In this document: piece by piece, positions 1 through 12,289 of the stretch
Layout of the letters: every line of letters begins with the position of its first letter
Numbering within the stretch: the first letter of the stretch is position 1
Source of the DNA: Stratiolaelaps scimitus
Taxonomy: Eukaryota; Arthropoda; Arachnida; Mesostigmata; Laelapidae
Reading direction: 5' to 3'
Assembly (NCBI GenBank): GCA_019614645.1
Contig: JABWDB010000007.1
Coordinates: forward strand, 806,001 to 870,000
DNA: 64,000 nt
Made by a program: the position numbers and the translations under genes
Notes under the pieces: model-generated
Told to the model about the DNA's origin: nothing
Database searches by the model: none
What the model saw: only the letters and a program-made list of their open reading frames with translations

Positions 1-2769
1 GGCTAAACCCTCATCTTGCGCAATCTGCCACGAGACTCGCATATCATCTATCATTTCTCATTGACAGCGTAGAAGAGTCATATTAATAATAATTGTTGAC
101 TGACATTAAGTGTAGTATCATTTTTATATTTTGACTATGCTTTGAGAAACCAGTACAGACAGGTAGCCCATATGGAGGTGTACAGAATGTCATATTTGGC
201 ACAGCGCACCCTATTTAATTAGGCTGCAAAATGTATGTTCTCAATACGGCGCAATTTCGGATTAATGACGATGCGGGCTGTCGGTAGCACAAAACAATTT
301 TGGCCGATCCCTTGACAAACATCTGCTGTATGTCAGATTGACCACCGAACCGTCTGGGAGGAGTCCTCGTTAGGGTATATATATATATATACCCTCTTTT
401 GTAGAAAGGAACTCCCTCGACCACACAGCACACACTCGGGAGCAATTGCTAAGCAGATTTTCCTGACCGATTGTGTTGGGGATTAGTTAAACGTGAAGTT
501 GGTTTACATCGCTCAAGTTGCCCTATGTGCCACGGCGTTTGTCATTGTTTTTCAAGTATTTTTTCAACAATGAACAATATATTGCAACCGAATATAGAAC
601 TACCACAACAATAGGTTATACGACCCTGTCGAGTCACTAGCTAAGTGTATTAAAATGGCGAAAATAAGGACGATTAGGCCTTAACCAATTGAAGTTCGCA
701 GACTCTGCTGCAGGATAAGCCGTTGTCGGCTAATATGTATATGCAGGATAATTTACGAGTCTCTATACTGTTGTTGGCCTGCTCCTACTGAAACAAATCT
801 ATGCGCATTTTTACTGATCAGCTTTTGGCTTCTTGTTGAAGCTGGTAGTTGAATAATTTGAAGGCTGGATTACTAACACAGGCAGAGTATTCAGAATACA
901 TGTTGTCGATGTGACACAAACTGTTTTAAACTTGGCAGGTCATTGCGAGACTCTCCATCGAAGAAAGGCTTACCTAAAGGCAATGTCCTATTGTGTCGAA
1001 TAGAGAATCGAGAACGTCTGCGGGACACGTGCAGCAGTCTCACTTTGTTCAAATCAGAGGGATGATGTATATATATATATATATATATTATATATATGCG
1101 CTATTAGGAAATATCATTGACTTTTGCCAAGAAATTCGTTTCAAAAAGCCACCATGAAAACGACACATCCTAAACAACGCCACCGCTGCCCAACAAGCGT
1201 CTAGACTGGAGGTGATTGAGACCAGGGTGGACCCCATAAGGACGACGCATATGGGTATTGAATACTCGTATTGAGAGCTAACGTGTACAATTGGCCGACA
1301 CGGAATCGCTGACCTAAAGATCTATTTCGAACACTATGACGCAGCCGTGTTCGAACCTTCGTTGAGAATATTTGTTGGGAAAAATTTCCGACCCAACCTG
1401 TGTCTGTAACGGGAAGGGTGTGGGACAGGATTGTCGATTCGCAGGAAACGCTTTTTCTAGACAGAGCGAGTCGCTGAGTGCATTTTTCCCCCTCTATCTC
1501 TCACTGTTATTATCGAGAAAGTCAAGCAGACTCGCTTCAAAAACAACCTTTTGAACAGATAGGCCACCGAGCTTGTATGTGACTCGCGTGGTTCATCTGC
1601 GTGAACGACTGTATCCAGACCTCGACAGAGATCTGTTTACAGGATCTCAATTGGTAGGTGACGTTCATTTGATTAATGCGGATTAATTGATTCAACAAAG
1701 AACTACTGCATTCATTGGATATGGCTCCCTTCAAGACAGTACGGATCTCGTGATATTTATCTTTCAATATTTATTCAAATATACAATAATTAGGAATTAT
1801 TTTTGTATCTCGTGGTACCATACAATGACTGAATATAAATAGATATATATATATATATACGGGCGTATATTGTGTATATTGTCAAGTATTTTGACACCAA
1901 ATCAAAGTATGTATTATGTATGTTTTATATATTTACATGATACGATATTTTTCTTTGTTATTATCGTTGCTATCGAATTACTGTTATGATTATTATTTGT
2001 ATCACACGTTCGTCCATACAGAGCATGTGCAATGCACTCTGTGTCTCTGTTCATCTTGGTTCGAGTAGTGGTTGTTCCTGAACGGCAACCCATCGGGTGG
2101 CCAGTGCCTCGACGGCTGCACACCTCTGACGCAAACGCAGGTAGATGCTGTTGCTGCTGATGTTGCCGTTAATGATGATCTAATTATAATGAGCCTGGAG
2201 TCATTCTAGTCAGTATGTTCGGCCTAATCTACAATTATCACTTCATAGCCATAGAGAGAGAGAGAAGGGCGAATCGAAAATGAGCTTGCGCAGAGCTTGA
2301 GAGGTTAGTCTGTCTCAGAGTCGTTGAGTACGGGAGGGTGTTATAACGCGCATGCTGTTGTACAGGTCTTTCAAGTAATTCGCAGTATTTGTTGAGTTTC
2401 GCCACCGCCTACTTCACGCATTCATGATGACATGTTCACGATAAACAATTGCGATTACGATTTTCTGAGGTTACAAATGAGATCGTAAACGATGACCACC
2501 TGTATGACAATTCGAACCCACGTATCTACGTGTCTCCTCCTATTGCAAGGCGCACATGAGTGCATCATCAAGCCGCCGAGACGACACGAGTTTATGCTTA
2601 GACCAACTATTAGTTTCCTTAGAATCTCAATCGGCTGGATGAAACGATCAACCGGCCTGCTCGAATGTGGTTAATTGCTGTTAGACATGGATTACGATAC
2701 TACAATACGCGATATAATTCGTATTGCAAATATTGCCTAGAGCAATTTCCTATACTCTGAACGTGCGCC

Positions 2770-2772
<3 letters not shown>
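1..2772. other. non-coding flank, no gene recognised
   Basis: Only short open frames occur here, on both strands, and none shows a recognisable motif. There are AT microsatellites near 378-392, 1067-1098 and 1844-1859. A hydrophobic frame at 492-569 looks like a signal peptide but begins with GTG and ends within 26 codons, so it is not called. Confidence 0.5.

Positions 2773-2822
<50 letters not shown>
2773..2822. repeat. (TA)n microsatellite
   Basis: Uninterrupted alternating A/T for about 50 bases, immediately upstream of a SINE insertion. Dozens of similar tracts occur across the window. Confidence 0.95.
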
Positions 2823-2826
<4 letters not shown>

Positions 2827-2857
2827 TATATGAATAGAAGCAATAAGCGCACAATTA

Positions 2858-3121
2858 ATAATGTTTTTTCGAGCTGACCCTCAGCTGTTCTGCCCCTATC
2901 TGACAGGCCTCAACTCTTAACCTTTAGGTATTACTATGAGGACCTGCCGGGGCCACCTTTGCTTATTCTCTGCCTTACTCGTACCTGACAAGAATCCTCA
3001 GATAAAGAAAGATAATAAAGAACTCCGAAGATTCTCCTCGTTTGACAGGATTTGAACCCAATACACACGTGTCCCTCCGGTCTAGTAGTCTAAGACGCTC
3101 ACCACTAGACCATCCAGGGGA
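2858..3121 (-). mobile_element. tRNA-derived SINE, family A, copy 1
   Basis: On the minus strand the element starts with a tRNA-like head near 3120-3030. The head has an A-box-like TGGTCTAGTGG and a B-box-like GGTTCAAATCC, which together form an internal RNA polymerase III promoter. A body of about 170 bp follows, ending in a short A-rich tail near 2863-2870. The insertion is flanked by a perfect 17-bp direct repeat, CAATAAGCGCACAATTA, at 2841-2857 and 3122-3138. This is the signature of target-primed retrotransposition. A second copy in the same orientation lies at 35447-35715. Head plus body plus target-site duplication make this a SINE rather than a functional tRNA gene. The LINE that mobilises it is not identified; its 3' end shows no obvious match to the LINE at 56.4-59.4 kb. 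Confidence 0.88.
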
Positions 3122-3138
3122 CAATAAGCGCACAATTA

Positions 3139-4623
3139 GACTGCCACAATAGGGGTTAGATAAGACCCTCGTTCGCCTTTATATGTACCTTTATATGTTC
3201 ACACCCCCAACAATAGCTTCGCTGAAAAACCAAATACCATCCTAATCATTCTCATAATTATTGTATTATTATTATTACTATTATAATTATTATAATCCTT
3301 TGTGAAATGCACTGATTGTCTTAGTACTGGCAAATAATGACAACAACGAACAATTGGCACATTATAATTGATTGATTATAGAAACTCTTTATTTTTGCCG
3401 GAAGGCGGAAGCCATCGTCATCGTGCGGCATTGTTGCACGGAACGGGGCCGGGGTTGCGCAATATCGTTAAGCCCCTACAGTATCTCTGTCTATTCGACC
3501 CATACTCATCACATTAACTGGAGTGTGTTCGACCACACGTAAATGACGCGTGCGAGAGGACTACATAGCTAGCAGGCAGAATAGGATTCACTTGAGTTCA
3601 TTAATTCGCTTTGATTCAGGCAGACATTTGCATATAAAATAGTCTCGCTGCCTTCGAGCAGGTTGGAGTGATATACATAGCACTCAATCTCCCGGTTCGT
3701 ATAGAAGTGCTCAAATCTACTCGAAGTGGGATTATTAGTCGTACGTTTGCCGTGAGTATTACTTGCAAAGAAGAAAGATCTGACTCGCTAGACCCTACGA
3801 GTGGTGGTTGGTTTCCAATTACCTGTGCACTGCGCTACACTTTTGTGTAGCAATAACAATGAGAAGGTCTATATATATATATATATATGGTTGTCACCAT
3901 CAAATGGCATATTCGATTGAAATCCGTTCAACGATGCGTGTTAGTATTACGCGCTTCTTTGAAAGGACACCGCTATAGCTTCAGGTAGATGTAGAGGAGT
4001 TAGGTGTGGACGAATTTTGCTAGATATGACAGCAAACGCAGTACTTTACGAAGAAATTATACACTAAAGGTGAACTTTCGCTGCTACAGCAAACCTAGCT
4101 TTTCGAATTGACTCTCAGCCAGCATTCAGCAGGTTCACGGTACTGCTACAGGAAACCAACTAGAAGCAACAGCAAATCAACAGAGAGTGCTATACTCCCC
4201 TCGTGTAAAGGGAGTACCTGACTGAAATGAACTGAAATCAACCTATCTTATGCCGATATTTCGTGAAGCGATATCAAACTCCTGGCAACGCGCCAATTCA
4301 CAGAAAAACTGCTTGGCTCGTGTGTGTTCTTCATCTCAAATAGCAAATAATCATTAAACCAAGATCGGAGTTATCAGATAACTTATTATCTGTCGGAGTT
4401 ATCAGATAACAGAAAAACGAACGTTCATGCATGCCTGCTTCTGCATTGTTCCTATGGGTGCAATGCCACGACTTTGCAGTGGTCATCCACAGCAAATACG
4501 GTAATAATTTTTGGGTCAAGCTAGCTGTTTCTTGAACACGAGTCATTGTGACAATAACATTTGATTAAAACAGTGCCGTCCTGCATCAAATAATCAGTGT
4601 CGATTAACTCTGTTGGCTCTCAG
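3139..4623. other. non-coding stretch; may hide the first exon of the dehydrogenase
   Basis: I find no open frame with recognisable content. The dehydrogenase exon starting at 4624 needs an upstream exon ending in a Thr codon plus one G at a GT donor. No convincing candidate was found here, so the first exon may lie further upstream. A short direct repeat containing GGAGTTATCAGATAAC occurs twice at about 4366-4410. Confidence 0.4.
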
Positions 4624-6907
4624 GCGGTTCGAATGGACTGGGCCGCGCTCTCGCGGTGGAACTTTGTCGCCGGGGAGCCAGGGTAATATCTGCCTGCCGT
4701 ACGCGCCTCAGACGGGACTCGACCGCCGTCTACCTGCGCGAAAAGACAGGCAGTTTCAATCATCGGGTAATGTATATGGATCTGAACAACCTCGAATCAG
4801 TGAGGACCTTTGCCCAGGAACTGGCAGACACCGAGGAACGCATAGACGGTCTAATCAACAATGCCGGTTAGTAACAATTAGTAGCTGGCATCAACGAAAC
4901 GCATCGTTTGGAGCCCTTTTTTGTTAGCCTGTGTATGAACCAATTTCTGTAAAGATTTACTGATTGGTAAACGGGACTATCGATTTCCACTGAGTGGTCA
5001 CCGAGCGCCTCAGCTCACTCGGGCTAATCAGAAAAAGCGTAAGGTGACCGTAGGCAGTACTTGAAACTCATTCCGTGAAAATTTCGGTGTCAGAGTAATT
5101 AATCCCTTCTCAGAATATAGTAGTGCACTACACTAATCGCTGATATCATTGGGCTTGACGTTGTTATTGTCCATTGACTACAGTCACGTAGCTGGATACG
5201 ATCTGAATCGTAATGACGGTTATTCGGTACTGTTATTCTGCCCGATAAAAATCTAACTCTTGCCACTGGTCATGTTCTGTGACTTGAAGGTATCATTTGC
5301 GACCGTGACTTCACCGCCGATGGAATTGACCGCTTAATGGGTATCAACTACGTCGGCCATTTCCTGCTGACCAACCTTCTCTGTGAAAAGATCACGGAGA
5401 CACCAAATTCATTGGGCAGGGTGATTTCGATCACTGGTGGAAGTTTTACAAATGGGTCCCTCGACGATCTCCGAGACCTCGAGGCTAAGAAGAAAACGGG
5501 TACGTTGGATATTCTCTTCGCAAGTAGAACCTGAGCCAAATACAAAATGAATGCGTACTCTCGTGAACTTATCGGTATATTATAATTACAATAATTATTA
5601 TTATTATTATTACCGTACATGTTTGTCCGAAATATCTGTTCACGGCGATCACTCCTTCTGCAGCGCAATTCCACCGCTGTCCAGAGGCACAAAGACAATG
5701 CCATCACCTGCCTCGGGATCATGAAGGCCTCGGCCTGACACAAGGACCCCAACTAATAGAATTCTCTAATTATTCTATGTTTAAAGTTGTGCAAACGTGT
5801 TATTCACATTGGATTCTCCTCTTATAGGAGAGACTAATTGTGGAGCATTTTTTTTTGCTTTCAATCGATTTCAGCTTACGACTTGCGTGCCGTGTACCGA
5901 TCCTCGAAATTGGGTCTGTACCTAATGAACCGCGAACTCGCTAGGCGTTTCAGCTACTTTGATATCTGCTCCCTATGTGTTGATCCGGGGCTGATGAACA
6001 CGGACTTCTACAAGAATCTTCCCTCCCCTCAAAATCAGGTGGGCGTACGCCTCTCTACTTTCGATGCATGTCGAATGTGACGTTATAGCAACGAATGCGA
6101 AAGCCAACGGCCAAATGTGACTCTCAGCAATATAAAATAGCTCATTACAAAACGAAGTATCTACTGAATTCTCATTATTAGCTCGCACTAATTCGAATCA
6201 TTTCACCAAAGTGTTCCACTGTCGACTGACTGCTTTTATCATAATTTTACAGATGTGGTCGTTTATCGCCCGGTGCATGTTCCGTACCCCTGATGAAGGG
6301 ATGCAGAGTGTCTTGTACGCCCTTCTTGCTCAGGATATCAAGGCCAGCTCAGGAATGGTAAGACGTGTTGGCGTTCTTCTGTGATGAGCTCTGCCATCGG
6401 AGTTCGTTTTGTGTCGGTTATTTTCGTTCGCCCCAAGAATTGTCATACCCCGATCAGCGTTACAGGATAGCGGTTGGAATATTTCGAGAGCTTGAATTGG
6501 CGTTAAAACTTTACCGAATCACTGATGCCGTATATACTGAGCTTGACTGAAGTCAGCTGGATTTTTACTTTTTAATTACTGAATGCAAGTTGCACAAGAG
6601 TAGTAGCCCTTAGCATATGCTGAGCCTACTGAGAGTTTTCCATCCTCCTCCGTTCTCCAGGAGTGCAAGATGTGCCGAGGTGTTTCACCTTTAATGGGAG
6701 CATAGACCCATTCAGGGCCCATTCAGTGCTTTAGTCGTAAAGCCCAGTGTGCATGATGCATTTCCTACCTCTATGAAAATAATACTCTCATAATTACTTT
6801 TTAGGTTGTGAAGGACTGCGAAGTTTACGAGCCTGCAAACCTTAACTGGACTGATGCTGTAATCGAGGATATATGGACTCAGACACTCGATCTTATTCAG
6901 AGCAAAG
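4624..6907 (+). CDS. short-chain dehydrogenase/reductase, retinol dehydrogenase-like (5 exons, 5' incomplete)
   Basis: Exons at 4624-4866, 5290-5499, 5875-6038, 6253-6357 and 6805-6907 join in one frame (phases 1,1,0,0, then open at phase 1) with canonical AG/GT borders. Exon 1 opens at the NAD(P)-binding glycine motif: GGSNGLG completes T-G-x-x-x-G-x-G, with the Thr in a missing upstream exon. It continues through SACRTR and MDLNNLESV to NNAG. Exon 2 carries NYVGHF and the strand RVISITGGS. Exon 3 begins with AYDLRAVYRSSK, which contains the catalytic Y-x-x-x-K, and has the VDPGLMNT loop. The family comprises NAD(P)-dependent oxidoreductases related to RDH11-14, WWOX and DHRSX; the substrate cannot be told. 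The usual catalytic Ser position reads Thr-Gly instead of Ser-Ser. The initiator exon is not found. A possible last exon at 7367-7405 would add about 13 residues and a stop. Confidence 0.87.
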
Positions 6908-7366
6908 GTAAGCAAACGAATATCACCTACTAATTACTACTGCGTGCTTACGTCGAAACGAAGCACGCGACGAGGGGCTCTGGCTGTATAACGCCAGAGG
7001 CCGCATGACATATAACTTTGTTATAAATTCAATAAAAACCTATGTCACTCAAAAAACAAACAAAGTGTGAGAGACTATTATATAATATACAAGATATACT
7101 GTGTTGGGCACATTCTACCAAACTGTTTACTTTACATTGCTCTTACAAACGTTTCCATAGATAAATATTCTATAGTACTTCGATACTTGCCACATCGGAG
7201 TCTGTGCGATAGCTTTATTGATCGCTGCCGAGTCCAGACCATGATTTTAATGTATCGTTTTGGGTTCCTTCCGGATCCTACACGTATAATACTAAGCCCT
7301 TTGACACCGCTTATCCCCGACGGAAGAAAACACACGCTGTCACTGTGGTCTGTCAACCCTGCAGGC

Positions 7367-7405
7367 GGCTATCCAGGGTCATTGTTGGTCGTAGGTGATC
7401 CCTAG
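7367..7405 (+). CDS. possible terminal exon of the dehydrogenase
   Basis: After an acceptor ending CCCTGCAG, a phase-1 continuation of exon 5 reads GGYPGSLLVVGDP and then a stop. The phase and acceptor fit, but the stretch is short and not a conserved part of the family, so this is only a suggestion. The alternative is a terminal exon further downstream. Confidence 0.25.
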   Translation, partial: GYPGSLLVVGDP

Positions 7406-9405
7406 CTTTCTTCCTGTGTCAAGGTCAATGCAAAAGCCATCGCAGCCACGGCGCAGAGGGGGAAAGCCTTGTCGTGATCAAGATGGCGACCTAGACCCGC
7501 AGACGAGCTTGATGTTATCGACCAAGCATGGCTTTGAGGCAATCTCTTGAATGGCGGGCGACGCCCAGCCGTCGTCTCCGGAGTCTATGGCTCCTGCACC
7601 GTGAGCACGTGAGGTACAACCCTCCCCCGGCTCTATTCTCCTTTCCATTTTGTGACCTTGACCAGCCCCTAAATGAACTCTGCTGTTCACGTAACTGAGG
7701 AAACCAACGCTCGCTCCGGATTGCGAACAACGGGATATTTTCAGCGTTCAGGTTGGCACCGAGGACATGTAAGCTAGGGAAGGTCGGGCTTATGCAGATT
7801 CATCTAGATCATAAACACGGGGGAATTTCTGGTTTGATTTTGTTATTTTTGTCAGAGACGCCACTTTGAAGATGAACACCCTGAGCAAACAGTTCAAAAT
7901 CTTTGCAGTATATATATATATATATATACGTACTCATGGCTTGATGTTTCACGCGTTAATCTTTCGACCAATTCCCTAGCAGTATTGCTCTAAATGCAAT
8001 GGCAATCCAACGTCTGTATTGCATTGATTTTGTCGTCAGTTCAATGCAGTCAACATTGACACTGACTTGGGAGCTGAGAGTCAATGTTGGGGTCACCATT
8101 GACTGCCAGCCTCATCTTTTTATGTGCACTATCTAAATGCCTCCACTAGGATATAACATCTAAAAAAGATTACCCTTTGACTCTATCTATGGCAAGCAGA
8201 AACGCCAAGTAAGACCAAGGTTTAAACTATGACAGCAAATTTTCAACACTTCAGGACTTTCGGATGAAAAACTATATTTTTTAAAGACACGCAAACAGTA
8301 GGGGTCAGCGTCAAAAGCCCCCCTCCGGTAAAAATCACATGAGGCGTTACTCAATCATTCTTCCAACAACCATTGGTTTCTGTTCCGAGACGAACAGTTC
8401 TTTGTCTTCAATAAGATACAACCATGAACGACAATGCCAGAAACATTAACACCCGCGTAGTGGATTGCTATGATTGGCTTTGAGTTGTATCGGACAGATT
8501 CTGATGGGTTTTTAGAACATTTTCTCCCATGAGGCCGTATGGCATAATATGGCACTGTCTAACTTCCCTTGCATATTAAGCAATCTTGTAGCAGAGAAAG
8601 CATCTCTTGCACCGATTCCCTGCGTGTTTTTCATGGTATTGGTCCTATATGAGCGTCCAGTGGCTGGTTCAAAATCGGGAGGTTCAGCTAACTGAACCCA
8701 CCAGCGTTGCCTTGGGTGGCTGTCCATATAGGATCACTACCCTAATGAATATGATCGGATATTTGACCAAACGGAGCCGTATTATCTGATCTGCCACGAT
8801 ATCTACGCGTTGTCAGAGTTCACACGGGGATACCGGAGACTGGTAGAAGTCATTAAATTTTACAGTTTGAGAGGGCAACCCACCACCACTGGTAAATATC
8901 AGGAGCAGCCCACAGGAATGATATGTCATTGAGTTCAGAGATCAACAATGATACGTAGACCGTAACCAGAAACTCACAGCTCAGTTCAGAGTAACGCTAC
9001 CCACCGATGTATAGCATAGCTGGCTACATCATTTCATACAACCTGGCAGCGACGGGGAGGGGGGGTGTCACTTCAAGGAGGTAAGCGAAAGGTGATGTTG
9101 AATGATTCGGAATCTCCCTACAACGGGGTCGATATATGGCCAGATTGTAGCAACCTTTTATCACTTTTATTTTTTTCTCAAATATGAGTCTGTGACCATT
9201 TGATTTTAGCAATGTTTGAGTTACACACTACATCGTTTTGAAAAATTACTGCAGGCCGATACAGCATCCGTATGCTGTCCTTTCGATTAATTGCATCTGT
9301 GCAGCTGCAAACTGATAGTCACGCCTGGTGTGACTGAGGTCGCGCAGTACAGTTATTTTAACGATCATTTACATTACTGCTCGTTCTTGCTTCTACACGA
9401 ATTAG
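7406..9405. other. intergenic or intronic stretch
   Basis: No exon recognised. A (TA)n tract lies at about 7910-7929. A short inverted repeat, GGTTCAG/CTGAACC, occurs at about 8682-8699. Any exon upstream of 9406 belonging to the next gene would have to end in phase 1; I could not identify one. Confidence 0.35.
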
Positions 9406-9861
9406 GCATTAATGTCGAGTTGGACGCATGTGAAGAGGTTGACCTCGGCACCTCGGGCGAACCCGTAGACCTGTCGCAACTCGACTTTGCAAGGCTTTCT
9501 CGTCTAGCTAAACGCTCTACCGCCAACGACGAAGAAGAAGAAGGTCCCCAGCTGATGCCTCGGTACGTAGACAGATTCAGCCCAGCCATGCATTGCCATT
9601 CCATAGACATTGTGATTATCCATCAAATGGATTGTCAACCACAGGTGATTTCTTAGGCTTTTCACTTTAAATCATCTTCGGCCATTGGCAATTTCAATCG
9701 CCCTCAATCAGAAGGCCCCGTGTTTTTAGGCCATTGTGTTCAACCATTTTTGACTATGTTTCAATTGGATTTAATCTCTATTTTTATTAGCATTTCTCAT
9801 TGTCCACTCGTCTTCGTATATATATACATATATAATATACATAATATATATAATTTATATA

Positions 9862-9900
<39 letters not shown>

Positions 9901-12232
9901 CTCCTTCATTAAACTCTCCTATTTCATACGGGATAGGCCTGCAACACCGCCCCGTTCTAACAAGACCGTGCACGATGAGGGTGACGAAATGGTCGAAATG
10001 GTGGAATTCCGACCCGAGGAGCCAGCCGAAGTCGTCCGTACGACACCATCGAGGCAGAGCTCCGTTGAGAAGGACAAACATAAGGACAAGACGCTAACGC
10101 GACAAAAGAGCGATGTCGAGGTCCTCAGGGAAATTCTTCATGGTAATGAATCGTCACAGAGTTTACCCTTGCCTGACCTCATCGTACTGATCCAACCTAG
10201 GAATAGTTGGCCTCTACATTGCAACAGGGGCCCCATATCCGCTAGATGCTAAGCGGTCCTTGTCTTACAGCCATATCGAGCACATCTGAGCTATCGTCCG
10301 AGGGTTTTCAATGAAATGGACTTTGACGCCTGATCGGCGTACAGAATATTTGCTGACGCGGCTATTTTGTCCATCGAAACTGATCGTTGATAAGTGCTCC
10401 CGAACTGAAGTACTGACCTTCGATGTAGTCAGACAGGATCGGCGGCAAATCACGATATATCTGTGCAATACGGATATATCTATACATGATAAGCATGATT
10501 TCTCATAGACTTTGGGCAATTATCGATAGGCGGCCGTTTTTCGTCTGTTAATAATAAATTGATTACTCTCGCGAACTTGCTTAATTGCAGAGGAGGAGGA
10601 GGCGTCTGCGGGTTTACTGCGCGTAAACGCGAACGTGCCTCGCGAGCCCACTCCAACTCTGGAGAGTATCGCTGATGAAAACACTCCCGATATTGACACT
10701 CTTAAGCGAATGCTTGACGGTAAACAAACGCTAACTAACAAGCTACCTAATCAGCTGACGAATTGTGACATATAAACAGTAATCATCGATTTACTCACCA
10801 ATTGCTCCTTAGTTATTTAGCCACTAGCACGGCTATGCGTAGCGATGTAGGCCTGTTCATAGAACAGAGTCATCGTACAACCTGATGATTAGACAGAGAT
10901 TATCTCATAGCATCTCACCTAACCTTCATGTCGTTATTATATACTCCTCTCACATAATCCCCAGATGAAGAGTCGTTTGTCCTTGACGAGGTCCCCGAGG
11001 GGTCCACCGACGAGGCCAGCGCACAGCAGGGTTTACAGGGTGAGTTGCGTGGTATAGAAGTGTCCCAGAGGCATGTTAATTGGACGATAAACGTAGTAGC
11101 CAGTGCAGCTTTGCGATTTTGTCCCAACTGCTTGTTGACAATGAAAGAGACCGCCACTGCTGGGTTCAGGCCCTTTGGGCCAGATAGCGAGATTATGTGC
11201 TGGTTTCAGGCACTCGCACTGTGATTCGGTTGTTGTTATCGAAAAAACAAATGAGAGAAGTCAGAGCGAAGATTGTTTAGTAATTTCATTGGAAGAGCGC
11301 GCTTGTAGAAGCACTTGTGGTCACGAGAAATAGCCATTTCAGCTCCTGGTACGGGCTAACTAATTTTGAAAAACGTAAGATTCAAGATAAAACATTTCAG
11401 CTTCTTCAATCGGAGAATGCCGTTGCGAGTACAATTGCTGCCTTTGAATATGGCCAATACGGTCACTTTGTCTGAAAATCTTCTCTTTCTTTTTGAAACT
11501 GTGCCTTCAGTAACGAAGATTTTTTTCCCGTTGTGACAGAAGCGGACCGAAGTTCTGAGCGACCCGGTCAAAGCATCGACGATAAGGCCGAATCAGGTTC
11601 GTTAGAGGCAAGCGTAAATATCGTTGAAGATCTCGCTAGCGACATCGAACAGATTCAAGAAATGCTACAAGGTGAGCAACCATAATGAACTATGCACGAG
11701 AAGTTCACCAAAAGTGTGGAGGCCATTCCATTCATGTTTCATGAGCCGCGCCACCGGACCAAGCATTTTTGTTGTATTTGCGGTCCTCATTCGTGTATAT
11801 ACATATATATATATAATATATATATATATATAGCTTGGGCAACACAGCGCACTGATTCCATCTTGTCGCAGAATCCTCGGCGTGCACAGTGGCACTAAAC
11901 CGGGAATCTTCGTTCAAACAGCTGAAGATCACAGTACACCTCTGAAGTTAGCCCTAGTTAACCTTCTTAGTCCGGTTGAAAATAGTGTGGTTTTGTGGGC
12001 ATGACTTTGCAAACGCCCAGCGGTCTTTGATCAAATGTAGTGCATCGGAAAGTTCGCATCTGATCAGGCATAATCCAGATTTTTTGTTTGAAGGTTTTTC
12101 TTCGGTTTCTGATGGGTGTACACCTCGAGAGGACTGACTTAAACGGTATATTAATCTTAAACCGATTGAACCAAAGATCCCGCTTTAGATGCTTTATATT
12201 CGCGACCTCTGCGAGTTTCCGGTGTACCAAGC

Positions 12233-12289
<57 letters not shown>

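Noticed and set aside
492..569. Hydrophobic signal-like peptide VKLVYIAQVALCATAFV
   Set aside because: It begins with GTG rather than ATG and stops after 26 codons. No donor or continuation is obvious.
3030..3120. A tRNA gene on the minus strand
   Set aside because: The Pol III boxes are real, but the same head plus body recurs at 35.5 kb and is framed by a target-site duplication, so it is a SINE.
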